A stretch of DNA of 64,000 nt from Clavibacter michiganensis subsp. insidiosus (GCF_002240565.1 NZ_MZMO01000001.1:3100001-3164000), one strand, 5' to 3'; positions 52,166-62,700 are shown, counted from the first letter of the stretch. The notes: a model not told the origin generated them from the sequence alone. A program made the numbers and translations.

Positions 52166-53584
52166 ATGCCTGCGTCACCGCTTCGACCGACCCGCCGATC
52201 CCGCCCCGCGCGCGCCGCGACCGCCCTCGTGATCGCCGCCGTGGCCGCCCTCCTGGCCGCGTGCTCGGCGTCGCCCGCGGATCCCGCCACGTCGGCGCCC
52301 GTCGCCGAGCCGGTGGTGCTGCCGGGATCGCCCGTCGGCCAGCAGGCGCAGTGGCTCCTCGACACGGTGAACTCCGATGACGCGGTGCCCGTGCAGGAGA
52401 CCGGCGAGCGCCTCGCGCAGGTGATGCTCGACGCGGCCCCCGCGGAGGACCTCGCGGCCGTGCTGGAGCAGGTGCACGCCGGCCGCCCGTGGACCGCGAC
52501 CGGGCACGAGGAGCAGGGCGGGCAGTCCGTCACCACGATCGCGAGCGCGGCGGGCGGCACCTTCGACATGCAGGTCGCGGTCGACGACCAGGGGCTCATC
52601 GAGGGCTTGTTCTTCGGCGAGCCGGAGGGCGATCGCGAGCCCGCCGCGAGCTGGGCGGAGCTGGAGGAGCAGGCCGCGGCGCTCGGCGGCGACGTGTCGC
52701 TCACGGTCACGCGCGCATCCGGCGGGGAGCTGGGCGAGCGGATCCTCGAGGTGCTGCCCGACGGCGTGCGGGCGACGGACGCGCGGCCCATCGGATCCAT
52801 CGTGAAGCTCTACGTGCTGGGCGCGCTCGTGCAGGCCGTCGAGGAGGGCCGCATCGGCTGGGACGACCCGCTCACCGTCACCGACGACGTGCGCAGCCTC
52901 CCCTCCGGCGAGCTGCAGGACGCCCCCACCGGCACCATCGTGAGCGTGCGCGACACCGCCGAGAAGATGATCGCGATCAGCGACAACACGGCCACCGACA
53001 TGCTCGTCCAGGCCGTCGGGCGGGAGCGCGTGGAGGCGGCGCTCGCGGACCTCGGCCACTCGGATCCGCCGCGGAACGTGCCGCTCATGACGACGCGCGA
53101 CCTGTTCCGCGTCGGCTGGCAGGATGACGGCGCGCTCCGCGAGGACTGGGCGGACGGGGACGCGGCCGAGCGGCGCGCGCTGCTCGACGGGCTGCCGGGC
53201 GGGATGCTCGACGTGCCCGTCACCGCGCTCACGGACGTCGTGTGGACCGAGGGCGCCGACTGGTTCGCGACCCCCGATGACATCGCCCGCGCGCACCTGC
53301 GCCTCGCCGAGCTCGCGGCGACGCCCGCCGGGGAGCCCGTGCGCGGGATCCTCGCGGCGAACCCGGGCCTGCCCGAGCCGGAGCGCTTCGACCACGTGGC
53401 GTTCAAGGGCGGCAGCTCCGTGGGCACGCTCGCGCTCTCCTACCTCGTGGAGGACGGGGACGACGCGTGGACCGTGGTCGTGCAGGCCGCGGCGCGCGAG
53501 GCGTCGGGGCTCGAGCGGCAGTCGGCCTACTCGGGCCTCGCCGCCGACGCCGCGGCCCTGCTGGCGGCCGGATCCCGTGGTTGA
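52166..53584 (+). CDS. Class A beta-lactamase-like serine hydrolase lipoprotein
   Basis: 472 residues. A lipoprotein signal ends in LLAAC (Cys 33). An N-terminal NTF2-like segment (about 50-160) precedes the beta-lactamase fold. The active-site SxxK is in PIGSIVKLYVLG, the SDN loop in ISDNTATDML, and KTG is replaced by KGG in FKGGSSVGTLAL. It may be a penicillin-binding protein-like or esterase-type hydrolase at the outer face of the membrane. Whether it degrades beta-lactams is not shown. The start follows the terminator closely, so its promoter must overlap the hairpin. Confidence 0.82.
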   Translation: MPASPLRPTRRSRPARAATALVIAAVAALLAACSASPADPATSAPVAEPVVLPGSPVGQQAQWLLDTVNSDDAVPVQETGERLAQVMLDAAPAEDLAAVLEQVHAGRPWTATGHEEQGGQSVTTIASAAGGTFDMQVAVDDQGLIEGLFFGEPEGDREPAASWAELEEQAAALGGDVSLTVTRASGGELGERILEVLPDGVRATDARPIGSIVKLYVLGALVQAVEEGRIGWDDPLTVTDDVRSLPSGELQDAPTGTIVSVRDTAEKMIAISDNTATDMLVQAVGRERVEAALADLGHSDPPRNVPLMTTRDLFRVGWQDDGALREDWADGDAAERRALLDGLPGGMLDVPVTALTDVVWTEGADWFATPDDIARAHLRLAELAATPAGEPVRGILAANPGLPEPERFDHVAFKGGSSVGTLALSYLVEDGDDAWTVVVQAAAREASGLERQSAYSGLAADAAALLAAGSRG

Positions 53585-53620
53585 CTCCGAGTGCGGCGGG
53601 GGCCGCGCGAGGGGAGCACG

Positions 53621-54016
53621 ATGACGAGCGCTGACGCATCCGGCACCGGTGGTGAGGGCGGCAGGGACGATGCCGCTGCCGCCGAGGTCCTCGAGGCGCT
53701 GCTGGACGCCGGCCCGCGTCGGCCCGTGAGACGGGCGGCGCGTGCGATCGGCACCGTCGCGCTCACGGTCGTGGGCCTGGGCGGGGACCTCGCCGGTCTC
53801 GGCCGGGAGGCGCAGCTCGTCGTCCGACGGATCGACACGGGCCGGGAGGTCCTGCGCACGGACGCCGGCGACCTCGACGAGGCGGACCGGCTGCTGCAGC
53901 GGGTGCGGCTCGACCTCGAGACCCGGAGCGTCCGCGACTTCGTCGCCGAGTGGCGGCTGGTCGACGCGGGACCGGAGACGGGATCGGGAACGAGCACGGG
54001 GGCGACCGGTGCGTGA
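53621..54016 (+). CDS. Hypothetical protein with one hydrophobic segment
   Basis: 131 residues; ATG with GGGGAGC 6 nt upstream. A charged, Ala/Gly-rich N-terminus is followed by AIGTVALTVVGLGGDLAGLG (about 42-61) and a helical, acidic region DLDEADRLLQRVRLDLETRS. I recognise no family. Its stop overlaps the GTG start of the DUF2207 gene by 8 bp, so the two are probably made together. Confidence 0.6.
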   Translation: MTSADASGTGGEGGRDDAAAAEVLEALLDAGPRRPVRRAARAIGTVALTVVGLGGDLAGLGREAQLVVRRIDTGREVLRTDAGDLDEADRLLQRVRLDLETRSVRDFVAEWRLVDAGPETGSGTSTGATGA

Positions 54017-55841
54017 GCGCACGCGGGACGTCACGCGGATCCGCCCGGGCCGCATCGACCGTGGTGCCCGGATCCGCCTGGCGCTCGTCGCCGCGCTGCT
54101 GACCGCGTTCGCGATCCCGCTCGGGCTCGCCGCCCCGGCGCACGCCGACGTGGACGACTTCTCGTTCCGCTCGTTCGACGCCGTCTACCGGCTGTCGGCC
54201 GACGCGGACGGCCGCTCCGTGCTCCGCACCACCGAGACGCTCGTGGCCGAGTTCCCCGACCGGGACCAGAACCGCGGGATCCGCCGCGAGCTCGTGCGCG
54301 ACTACGACGGCCACCCGACCGGGCTCCGCGTGCTCTCCGTGACCGACGGCGCCGGGGCTCCGCGCGCCTACGAGTCCGAGACGGACGACGGCGCGCTCGT
54401 GCTCACCATCGCCGACGACGACCGGTACGTGCGCGGCGAGCAGACCTACGTCATCGAGTACGAGCAGCACGACGTGACCCGCGCCTACGCGGACACGGAC
54501 GCCGACGAGTTCTACTGGGACGTCAACGGGCTCCGGTGGGCGCAGCCGTTCGGGCGCGTGTCGGCGACCGTGGAGATCGCGCCGGAGCTCCTCCCCCGGG
54601 TCACGGGTGGCGCGGATGCGGCGGCGGGTCCCGCGGGCGCGGACGGGCCCGCGGAGATCACCCGCACGGACGCCGGCTTCCAGGCGAGCGCGACCGATCT
54701 CGGCCCGCGCGAGAACCTCAGCCTCTCCATCGGCTTCGAGCGCGGCACGTTCACGGCGCGCGACTCCTCGTTCCTCGCGGCGCCGTGGCCGGCGCTGTCG
54801 CTCGCGGGAGCGCTGCTCGCGCTGGCCGCCGCCGCGGGCGCCCTCGTCCTCCGTCGCCGCCGCCTGTCCGACGCGCCCGGCCGCGGCACCATCGTCGCCC
54901 AGTACGACCCGCCGGAGGGCATCGGCGTGCTGGTCTCCTCCGTGATCTCGGGGAACGTCGCGCGCGCCACCACCGCGCTGCTGCTCGACCTCGCGGTGCG
55001 CGGCGCCGTGCGGATCCTGGAGCGGGACGGCGGCCGGAAGCCGGCGTTCTCGCTGGAGCTCGTGGACCCGTCGCGCGTCACCGACCCCGACGAGCGGCGC
55101 TTCGTCGCCGCGGTGTTCGGCGACGGCGCGGGGGCCGGCGCGGTGAAGGAGCTGAGGGGCACCGACACGAAGGTGGCGACGCGGATCCAGGCGCTCCTGG
55201 CCGGCGTGCGGAAGCACACCGTGACGGACGGGCTCCGCAGGCCGCTGCCGGTGGGGCCCATCGTGCTGCTGCTCGTCGTGGCGGGGCTCGGCATGGTCGC
55301 GGCGATCGTCTTCGCGGTGCTGTCGCTCGTCGGCGCGTACGGCGGCCCGGTCGTGATCGCGATCCTCGTGGCAGCCGTGCTCGCGACCGGGGCGAGCGTC
55401 GCGCTCGTCGTGAAGCACCCGCTCACCGAGCGCGGCGTGGCGCTCCGCGACCACCTGGCGGGGCTCCGCCTGTTCATCCGGTTGGCCGAGGCCGACCGGA
55501 TCCGCGTGCTGCAGTCGCCCGACGGCGCCGAGCGGCAGGACCTCCCGCGCGACGACCGCGACGCGCTGCGGCTCACCGAGGAGCTACTGCCGTACGCGGC
55601 CGTGTTCGGCCAGGAGCGCGAGTGGGCCGACGAGCTCGGCCGCCGCTACGAGCACGAGCGGAGCCGGCCGGGCTGGTACGCCGGGCAGACCCCATTCTCG
55701 CCCGCCGTGTTCGCGGCGAGCCTCGGGTCGGTGTCGTCGAGCATGCACGGCACGTACTCCGGCTCGAGCTCGAGCGGCGGATCCACGGGAGGCACGACCT
55801 CCGGCGGCGGCGGTGGAGGAGGCGGGGGCGGCGGGGTCTGA
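54009..55841 (+). CDS. DUF2207 family membrane protein
   Basis: 610 residues from GTG 54009. A signal sequence (RIRLALVAALLTAFAIPLGL) ends at APAHA. The extracellular DUF2207 beta domain follows: TLVAEFPDRDQNRGIRRELV and EFYWDVNGLRWAQPFGRVSA. One membrane segment lies at about 255-280 and two more at about 415-470. A cytoplasmic domain and a Ser- and Gly-rich tail ending in a run of Gly complete the usual family plan. The function of DUF2207 proteins is not known. Confidence 0.85.
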   Translation: MRERTRDVTRIRPGRIDRGARIRLALVAALLTAFAIPLGLAAPAHADVDDFSFRSFDAVYRLSADADGRSVLRTTETLVAEFPDRDQNRGIRRELVRDYDGHPTGLRVLSVTDGAGAPRAYESETDDGALVLTIADDDRYVRGEQTYVIEYEQHDVTRAYADTDADEFYWDVNGLRWAQPFGRVSATVEIAPELLPRVTGGADAAAGPAGADGPAEITRTDAGFQASATDLGPRENLSLSIGFERGTFTARDSSFLAAPWPALSLAGALLALAAAAGALVLRRRRLSDAPGRGTIVAQYDPPEGIGVLVSSVISGNVARATTALLLDLAVRGAVRILERDGGRKPAFSLELVDPSRVTDPDERRFVAAVFGDGAGAGAVKELRGTDTKVATRIQALLAGVRKHTVTDGLRRPLPVGPIVLLLVVAGLGMVAAIVFAVLSLVGAYGGPVVIAILVAAVLATGASVALVVKHPLTERGVALRDHLAGLRLFIRLAEADRIRVLQSPDGAERQDLPRDDRDALRLTEELLPYAAVFGQEREWADELGRRYEHERSRPGWYAGQTPFSPAVFAASLGSVSSSMHGTYSGSSSSGGSTGGTTSGGGGGGGGGGGV

Positions 55842-55852
55842 GCCCGGGGACG

Positions 55853-57289
55853 TCACCGGCCGGCGGCGGCTCCCCGCGGGGCACGGGCGCGCGCGCCGCC
55901 CCCGTCCGCCGACCCCGCCCCGCGGCCGGGTTCGCGCGCGCGGACGACGTGGTCCGCGATGCTCGCCAGCTTCTCGCGCGTCTCCTCGAGCTCGCGCGCC
56001 GGGCGCGACGCCCCCATGACGCCCGCGCCGGCCTGGAGCCACGTCGCGTCCCCGCGCCGGAACAGCGTCCGCAGAACCAGGGCCGCGTCGAGCGCGCCGT
56101 CCGGGTCGATCCGGAGGACCGCGCCGGCGTAGAGGCCGCGGTCGTGCCCCTCCAGCCGGCGGATGAGGTCGAACGCGGCGCGCTTGGGGACGCCCGAGGC
56201 CGTGACGGCCGGGAACAGCGCGGCCAGCGCATCCCAGGACGTGAGGCCCTCGACGAGCTCGCCCGCGACGCGGGAGGCCAGGTGCTGCACCGTGCCGCGC
56301 TCCTCCACCACCATGAACTCCTCGACGCGCACGCTGCCCGGGCGGCACACGGGCGCCATCTCCTCGACCGCGAGCTTCACCGAGACGGCGTGCTCGTGGA
56401 TCTCCTTCGCGTCCGACAGGAGCTCCTCGCGCAGCCGCCGCGACTCGACGGGGTCGGCCACGAGCGCCCGCGTGCCGGCGAGCGGCTGGGTGCGCACGGT
56501 GCCCCGGGCGTCCACCGCCACGACGATCTCGGGGCTGAAGCCCACCGCCTCGACCCCGCCGAGGCCCAGCAGGTAGGAGCGGGCGGGCGTGTTGGCCCGG
56601 CGCCCCCGCACGAAGGTGGCGGGCAGGTCGACCTCGCCCGCGACGGGCACCCGGCGCGACAGGACGACCTTCCGGAGCTCCCCCGCGTGGATGGCGGCGA
56701 TGCCCGACGCGACCGCCGCCAGGTAGCGCGCGTGACCCTCCTCGGGGTCGGGGACGCCGGGGCGCTCGTGCGCGGGCGCGAGGGCGGCGAGGTGGGCGGC
56801 GGGGTGGGCCGTGGGCTCGGCCGCGCCGAGGATCCGCGCGACCAGTGCCGCCTCGCGCGCGTCCCCCGAGCGGATGGTCGCGCGGCCGTCCGCGATGGTC
56901 ACCTCCGTGCGCGGCAGGATCACGTGCAGGAGCTCCCCCGCGTCCACGGCGACCGGCATGCCCGCATGCGCGCGCGCCAGCTCGAAGGACGCGGTGCCGT
57001 AGGCGCGCCCGCGGCCGGGGCCGAGGCCCGCGAGCAGCCGGTCCACCTCGCGCAGCGGCTGCTCCCGCCACGGCACGACCACGTCCTCCTCCCCCGCGAC
57101 GCGCAGGCGCACGACCCGACGGTCGACCATGACCTCCGCCCACGCGCCGATGGCGCACGAGAACCGCCCCGCCTCCTCGAGGATCACGTGCGGCTCGTCG
57201 CGGAAGGCGCGCCCGAGGTCGGCGGCGGCGCCGAGCGGGTCGCGGGTGATCCGCAGCTCGGCGGCGCGGGTGACGGGGGCTGCGGGCAT
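55853..57289 (-). CDS. Salicylate synthase (MbtI/Irp9-like chorismate-utilising enzyme)
   Basis: 478 residues. The chorismate-binding domain shows LRKVVLSRRVPV, then SDAKEIHEHAVSVKLAVEEM, RGTVQHLASRVAGEL, FPAVTASGVPKRAAFDLIRR and RGLYAGAVLRIDPDGALDAA. The QHL and GxPK motifs and the last block are closest to MbtI/Irp9, which convert chorismate to salicylate through isochorismate, rather than to plain EntC. The salicylate-type residue in the downstream ligase supports this. It feeds the salicyl-AMP ligase encoded upstream on the same strand. ATG 57289 has AGGAG upstream in the order AAGGAGTCCCC. A plain isochorismate synthase cannot be fully excluded. Confidence 0.78.
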   Translation of the reverse strand: MPAAPVTRAAELRITRDPLGAAADLGRAFRDEPHVILEEAGRFSCAIGAWAEVMVDRRVVRLRVAGEEDVVVPWREQPLREVDRLLAGLGPGRGRAYGTASFELARAHAGMPVAVDAGELLHVILPRTEVTIADGRATIRSGDAREAALVARILGAAEPTAHPAAHLAALAPAHERPGVPDPEEGHARYLAAVASGIAAIHAGELRKVVLSRRVPVAGEVDLPATFVRGRRANTPARSYLLGLGGVEAVGFSPEIVVAVDARGTVRTQPLAGTRALVADPVESRRLREELLSDAKEIHEHAVSVKLAVEEMAPVCRPGSVRVEEFMVVEERGTVQHLASRVAGELVEGLTSWDALAALFPAVTASGVPKRAAFDLIRRLEGHDRGLYAGAVLRIDPDGALDAALVLRTLFRRGDATWLQAGAGVMGASRPARELEETREKLASIADHVVRAREPGRGAGSADGGGARARAPRGAAAGR

Positions 57290-57299
57290 GGGGACTCCT

Positions 57300-57989
57300 T
57301 CAGGCGGGGCGGGGGACGGCGGACGGGACGCGGGGCACGGCGAGCCACGCGCACGTGAGGACGAGGCCCTCCGCGACGCGCCAGCTGCCGCGGTAGGCGG
57401 GGAACGGGACGGGGCCGGGCGCGCACCGGCGGGCGGTGAACGCGCCGCCGGGGTGGAGCGTCACGTGGAGGTCCGCGAAGCCCAGCCACTCGCGGTACCG
57501 GGCGTAGTGCGCCTTGCCCACCGACTCCTTCGCGCTGAAGAGCACGCAGTCCGCGTGCACGTCGGCGCCGAGCGGCGGATGCGGGTCGAGCTCGCCCGCG
57601 AGGCCGACGACGTCCCGGGCCTCCCGGGGCAGGGGCGCGTGCGGCTCGGCGTCGATCCCGATGGTGCGCAGCGCGTCGACGCCCGCGACGACGGCGGCCC
57701 GGTAGCCCGCGCAGTGCGTGAGGCTGCCGACCACTCCGCGCGGCCAGACGGGATCGCCTCCCCGGCCCTTCGGGATCGCGACGGGGGCGGCGCCCGGCGC
57801 GTCCCCGTCGAACGCGGCGAGGGCCGCGAGGGCCGTGCGGGCGCAGGCCCGGGTCGCCGCGAACTCGCGCCGGCGCGACGGCACCGCGCGGGCCACGGCG
57901 CCCGCCTCCGCCGGATGCAGGGGGTGCTCGCCCGCGGGACCGCGCTCCTCCGCCAGGACGGCCCCGGCGGGGAGGATCGCGTCAAGCAC
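57300..57989 (-). CDS. Sfp/EntD-type 4'-phosphopantetheinyl transferase
   Basis: 229 residues. GSLTHCAGYRAAVVA, GIDAEPHAPLP and FSAKESVGKAHY are the three conserved blocks; the Asp-Glu and Lys-Glu residues bind Mg2+ and CoA. It transfers phosphopantetheine from CoA to the ArCP and PCP serines of the divergent NRPS. The start overlaps the end of the ligase gene by 8 bp and the stop is 10 bp before the salicylate synthase gene, so the three form one operon. Confidence 0.88.
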   Translation of the reverse strand: MLDAILPAGAVLAEERGPAGEHPLHPAEAGAVARAVPSRRREFAATRACARTALAALAAFDGDAPGAAPVAIPKGRGGDPVWPRGVVGSLTHCAGYRAAVVAGVDALRTIGIDAEPHAPLPREARDVVGLAGELDPHPPLGADVHADCVLFSAKESVGKAHYARYREWLGFADLHVTLHPGGAFTARRCAPGPVPFPAYRGSWRVAEGLVLTCAWLAVPRVPSAVPRPA

Positions 57990-59691
57990 GGTCCCCGTCG
58001 GCGTGCGCGTCCGTGCCCGGTCCCGCGGAGAGCAGCGCCGCGATCCGGGCCTTGTCGACCTTGCCCACGGCGGTGAGCGGCAGCGCGGGCAGCGCGACCA
58101 CGCGGTCCGGGTGCTTGTACGCCGCCACCCCGAGCGACCGGAGGTGCGCGACGACCGCGCGGCGATCCGGGGCGGGCCCGGCGCAGGCGAGGACCGCGAC
58201 GGCGCGTTCGCCGAGGTCGGGATCCGGCACCGGCACCACGGCCGCCGCCCGCACGGACGGCATGGCCAGCAGGTAGCGCTCGACCTCCGCCGCCGCGTAC
58301 TTCTCGCCGCCGCGGTTGACCTGGTCCTTCGCGCGTCCCGTGACCACGACGTGCCCCGACGGGAGCCGCCGCACGACGTCGCCGGTGCGGTAGAAGCCGT
58401 CGGGCGTGAAGGCCGACGCGTCCGCGTCGGGGGCCGCGTGGTACGCGCGGAGCGTGCACGGCCCGCGGGTCTCCAGCTCGCCCTCGTCGCCGTCGGCCGC
58501 GAGGGATCCGTCGGCGGCGCGCAGGCGCAGCAGGTCGTCGGGGCTGGTCGGGCGCCCCTGGGTGCTCCAGCGCAGCTCGGGCGGATCGTCGAGGGCGGTC
58601 ATGCAGACGAGCCCCTCGGCCATCCCGTAGACCTGCTGGAGCGTCGCCCCGAGCGCGGGCTCCAGGGCGCGCGCCGTGACGTCGTCGAGCCGGGCGCCGC
58701 CGACCTGGACCACGCGGAGGCTCGAGAGGTCGGCGGTCGCGTGCGCGGCCTCGTCGATCCACGCCCGCGCCAGCGTGGGGGTCAGGGCCACGTGCGTCAC
58801 GCGCTCGCGGGCGACGAGCGCGAAGGCCGTCGCGGGATCCGGGTCGGGCGCGACGACGACGGTGCCGCCCGCGTCCAGCACGCCGAGCACGCCGGGGCAC
58901 GCGAGGGTGAAGTTGAAGGCCACGGGCAGCACGGCCAGCAGCACCGAGCCGGGACCGACGCCGGCCGCGCGCGCCGCCGCCCACGCGTTGTAGGAGTACT
59001 CCGCGTGGTGGCGCGGGATGAGCTTGGGCAGGCCCGTGGTGCCGCCCGAGTGCAGGAGGAGCGCGAGTCGGGGCGCGCCGTCGGGCGCGACCGGGTCGAG
59101 CCCCGGGCCGGCGCCCACGTCCTCGCGTCCGAGCTCGCGGATCCCCTCCCACGTGAGCGCGCCCGCGAGGCTCCGGGGCCCGTGCACGATCACGAGGTCG
59201 AGCCCGGGGCAGGCCGCGCGCACCCCGGCGGCGAGGTCCCGGCCGTCGTCGCGGCCCACGCGCTCCGCGACGACCATGCCGCGCGCCCCGCTGCCGGCCG
59301 CGAGGTGCGCGAGCTCCATGAGCCGGTGGCCGGGCATCGCGTGGACGGGCACGGCGCCGGCGCGCACGAGCGCGGACCAGGCGATGACGAAGGCGGCGCC
59401 GTCGGCGAGCTGCAGCAGGATCCGGTCGCCGGGCCGGACGCCCGACCGGATCAGGCCGCGCGCGGCGAGGTCGACCTCGGCGTCGAGCTCGGCGTGGGTC
59501 CAGCGCCCGCCGGCGCCGACGAGCGCCGTGCGGTCGGGCACGCGGGCGGCGCTCCGCCGCAGGATGCCGTCGAGCCGCGCGTCCGGCTCCCGTCCGGCGG
59601 CCCGGGCGGCCCGGCCCATCGCGTCGACCCAGTCGGCGCATCCGCCACCGGGCCCGTGACCCGGGCGCTCCGCGTGCTCGCGCTCGTGCAT
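57982..59691 (-). CDS. Salicyl-AMP ligase (YbtE/MbtA-like aryl adenylation enzyme)
   Basis: 569 residues. The AMP-binding loop is LLHSGGTTGLPKLIPR; YGMAEGLVCMT and FYRTGDVVRRLPSGHVVVTG with GRAKDQVNRGGEKYAAAEVE are the later adenylation motifs. AFNFTLACPGVLG has Cys at the place where DHB-activating DhbE has Ser, the mark of salicylate-activating YbtE/MbtA. It charges salicylate and loads it on the ArCP of the NRPS. It leads the minus-strand operon and is divergent from the NRPS gene, sharing a Fur/Zur-type control site. Confidence 0.85.
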   Translation of the reverse strand: MHEREHAERPGHGPGGGCADWVDAMGRAARAAGREPDARLDGILRRSAARVPDRTALVGAGGRWTHAELDAEVDLAARGLIRSGVRPGDRILLQLADGAAFVIAWSALVRAGAVPVHAMPGHRLMELAHLAAGSGARGMVVAERVGRDDGRDLAAGVRAACPGLDLVIVHGPRSLAGALTWEGIRELGREDVGAGPGLDPVAPDGAPRLALLLHSGGTTGLPKLIPRHHAEYSYNAWAAARAAGVGPGSVLLAVLPVAFNFTLACPGVLGVLDAGGTVVVAPDPDPATAFALVARERVTHVALTPTLARAWIDEAAHATADLSSLRVVQVGGARLDDVTARALEPALGATLQQVYGMAEGLVCMTALDDPPELRWSTQGRPTSPDDLLRLRAADGSLAADGDEGELETRGPCTLRAYHAAPDADASAFTPDGFYRTGDVVRRLPSGHVVVTGRAKDQVNRGGEKYAAAEVERYLLAMPSVRAAAVVPVPDPDLGERAVAVLACAGPAPDRRAVVAHLRSLGVAAYKHPDRVVALPALPLTAVGKVDKARIAALLSAGPGTDAHADGDRA

Positions 59692-59750
59692 CCGTCAGCG
59701 TCCTCCTCATGCCGTGGACGGATCTCGTCGCCGGCGCGTCAGCCGCCATA

Positions 59751-59765
59751 TGATAACCGTTCTCA
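59751..59765. promoter_or_regulatory. Fur/Zur-family 7-1-7 box in the divergent metallophore promoter
   Basis: TGATAAC-C-GTTCTCA is a 7-1-7 inverted repeat with one mismatched pair. It has the form of Fur/Zur boxes (TGAnAAn-n-nTTnTCA) rather than the DtxR/IdeR form seen at 21151. It overlaps TATGAT (59749-59754), a likely -10 for the NRPS gene, and lies 26 nt before its ATG and 59 bp before the ligase start. Confidence 0.55.
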
Positions 59766-59791
59766 ACATTGCGAGTCCGAGGAGCGTGCAC

Positions 59792-62700
59792 ATGACCGAG
59801 CGGATCCCGTCCGTCCCTCCTGCCGCGCTGCTCCGCGACCAGGTCGCGCGCGCCCTGCGCCTCGACCCCGCCGAGGTGGGCCTCGACGACGACCTGGTGG
59901 ACCTCGGGCTCGAGTCCACCGCGCTCATCCGCCTCGCCGGGCGCTGGCGACGCGACGGCCTCGCGGCCGACTTCTCGCGCCTCGCCGCCGACCCCACGAT
60001 CCGGGCGTGGACGCGCGTGCTGGGCGCGTCCGCCGCGGACGACGCCGCGGACGCGGATCCCATCGGGCGCACCGCCGCTCCCGCCCTCGACCCCGCGTCG
60101 CCGTCTCCCCTCACGCCGCTGCAGCACGCGTACTGGCTCGGCCGGCAGCCCGGCCAGCCGTCCGGGTCGGTCGCCGCCCACTTCTACGTCGAGCTCGACG
60201 GGGCGGAGCGGGATCCCGAGCGGCTGCGCACGGCCCTCGCCGCCCTGGTCGCCCGGCACGCGTCGCTGCGGATGCGCTTCCGGGACGACGGCACGCAACA
60301 GCCCCTGCCCGCCGACGAGGAGCCGCCCGCCGCCCGGCTGCGCGTCCACGACCTCCGCGCGCTCCCCGCCGACGCCGTCGCGGAGCGCCTGGCGGAGATG
60401 CGCGACGCGGGCACGCACCGCCGCATGGCCGTCGAGCGCGGCGAGGTGCTCCGCGTCGACCTGTCGCTCGTGCCGGGCGGCCGCAGCCGCCTCCACGTCG
60501 ACCTCGACATGCTCGCGGGCGACGCCATCAGCCTCCGCGTGATCCTCGCCGACCTCCGCGACCTCGTGGACGAGCCGGGGCGGCAGCTGCCCGGGATCCA
60601 CCGCGACGTGCGCGGCGAGCTGGCGGCCCGGGCCGCGCGCGCCGCGGCGTCCCGCTCCTCGGCCGACGCGCGCTGGTGGCGCGAGCGCGTGCCCGACCTC
60701 CCGGCGGGCCCCGCGCTGCCCGTCCGCGACGACGCCGAGCGGGCGGGGAACGTGCCGCGCTCCCGCCGGCTGCACCACCGGATAGGAGAGGAGGAGCTCC
60801 GCCTGCTCGAGGCCGCGGCGCGCGCCCGCGGGCTGACGGTGGCCGCCGTGCTCGCGACGGCGTTCGCCGAGGTCGTGGCCGCCTGGTCGGCCGACGGCCG
60901 CTTCCTCCTCAACCTCCCCGTGCTCGACCGCGGCGACGAGGAGGGGCTGGAGCTGCTCGTCGGCGAGTTCAGCACCTCGATCCTGCTCGACGTCGACCTG
61001 CGGGAGGAGCGGCCGTTCCGGGAGGACGCGGCGCGGATCCAGCAGGGCGTGCGCGAGGCGGTCGCCCACGCGGGCTACGGCGGCGTCGACGTGCTCCGCG
61101 ACCTCGCGCGCCGCGACGGCGGCAGCCCCGTGCTGGCGCCCGTCGTGTACACGAGCGCCATCGGCCTGGGCGAGCTGTACGACGCGTCCATCCGGCGCGC
61201 GCTCGGGGAGCCGGTGTGGATCATCTCCCAGGGCCCGCAGGTCTGGCTCGACGCCCAGGTCACCGAGCTCGAGGGCGGGCTGCTGCTCAACTGGGACGTG
61301 CGGGTCGACATCCTCGAGGCCTCGGCGATGGAGGCCGCGTTCGCCGCGTACCGCACGCTCGTCGACGGGCTGGTGCACGAGCGGCCGGGCGCCTGGGACC
61401 GGCCGGCGCTCGCGGTCCCCGCCCCGGAGGACGTGCGGGCGCGCCGCGCCCTCGAGCGGCCGACCCCGGATGCGGACGCGCCCGGCGCGGGCGACGGCCT
61501 CCTGCACTCGGCGTTCCTCGCGCGGGCGGCCGCGGATCCGGACCGGCCGGCGGTCATCGCGTCCGACGGCCGCGTGGTCGCCTACGGCGAGCTGGCCGAC
61601 CACGCGCGCCGGATCGCCGGGCTGCTGGGCGCGCACGGCGTCGGCCCCGGCGCGACCGTGGCGCTCACCGCACCCGCCGGACCCGATCGCGTGGCCGCCG
61701 TGCTCGGCGTGCTGCTCGCCGGCGCCTGCTCCGCGCCCGTCGGCCCGGACCAGCCGCCCGCGCGCCGCGCGCTGGTCCTCGAGCGGGGGATCGACTGCGT
61801 CCTCGCCGACGACGCGCTGGTCGCCGTCTCCGCTGCGGCCGTCGGCCCGGGCGGCCCACCCGTGGTGGCGCTGGGCGCCGCCCGGCACGCCGAGCCGCTC
61901 GCGGGTCCCGTCGCCGTCGCCCCCGACGACCCCGCCTACCTGCTGTTCACGTCGGGATCCACCGGCCGGCCGAAGGGCGTGGAGGTCGCCCACCGGGCCG
62001 CCGTCGCCACCATCCGGTCCCTCGCGCGCGTCGCGCCCGTCGGCCCGGACGACCGCGCCATCGCGCTCTCCGCGCTCGACTTCGACCTCTCCGTCTACGA
62101 CCTGTTCGCGGTGCTCTCGGTGGGCGGCGCGGTCGTCGTGCCCGCCGAGCACGAGCGCCGCGACGCCGACCGCTGGCGGGATCTCGTGCGCGCGCACGGC
62201 GTCACGGTCTGGAACACCGTGCCCGCGCTGCTCGACATGCTGCTCGCCGCGACCGGCGACGGATCCCTGCCGCTCCGGCTCGTGCTGCTCGGCGGCGACG
62301 TGGTCGGGGCGGATCTGCCGGGGCGCCTCTCCGCCTGCGCGCCCGCCGCCCGGCTGCTCGCCCTCGGCGGGATGACGGAGGCGACCATCCACTCCACCGT
62401 GCACGAGGCGGCTGCGGGCTCCCCCGCGGATCCGGCGTCGTCCGCGCGCGGCCTCCCCTGGGGCGCCCCTCTGCCCGGCGTGCGCCTCCGGGTCGTCGAC
62501 GAGCGCGGCCGCGACCGCCCCGACGGCGTGCCCGGCGAGCTGCTCGTGGGCGGGCACGCGCTGGCCCGCGGCTACCGCGGCGAGGCCGACCTCACCGCCG
62601 CACGCTTCCCGGTGCGGGACGGCGAGCGCTGGTACCGGTCGGGCGACCGCGCCCGGTACCGCCGCGACGACGCGGGGCGGCCGGTGCTCGAGTTCCTCGG

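Noticed and set aside
52166..53584. A beta-lactam resistance gene
   Set aside because: The SxxK and SDN motifs fit the fold, but KTG is KGG and the protein has an extra N-terminal domain. Resistance activity cannot be claimed from sequence.
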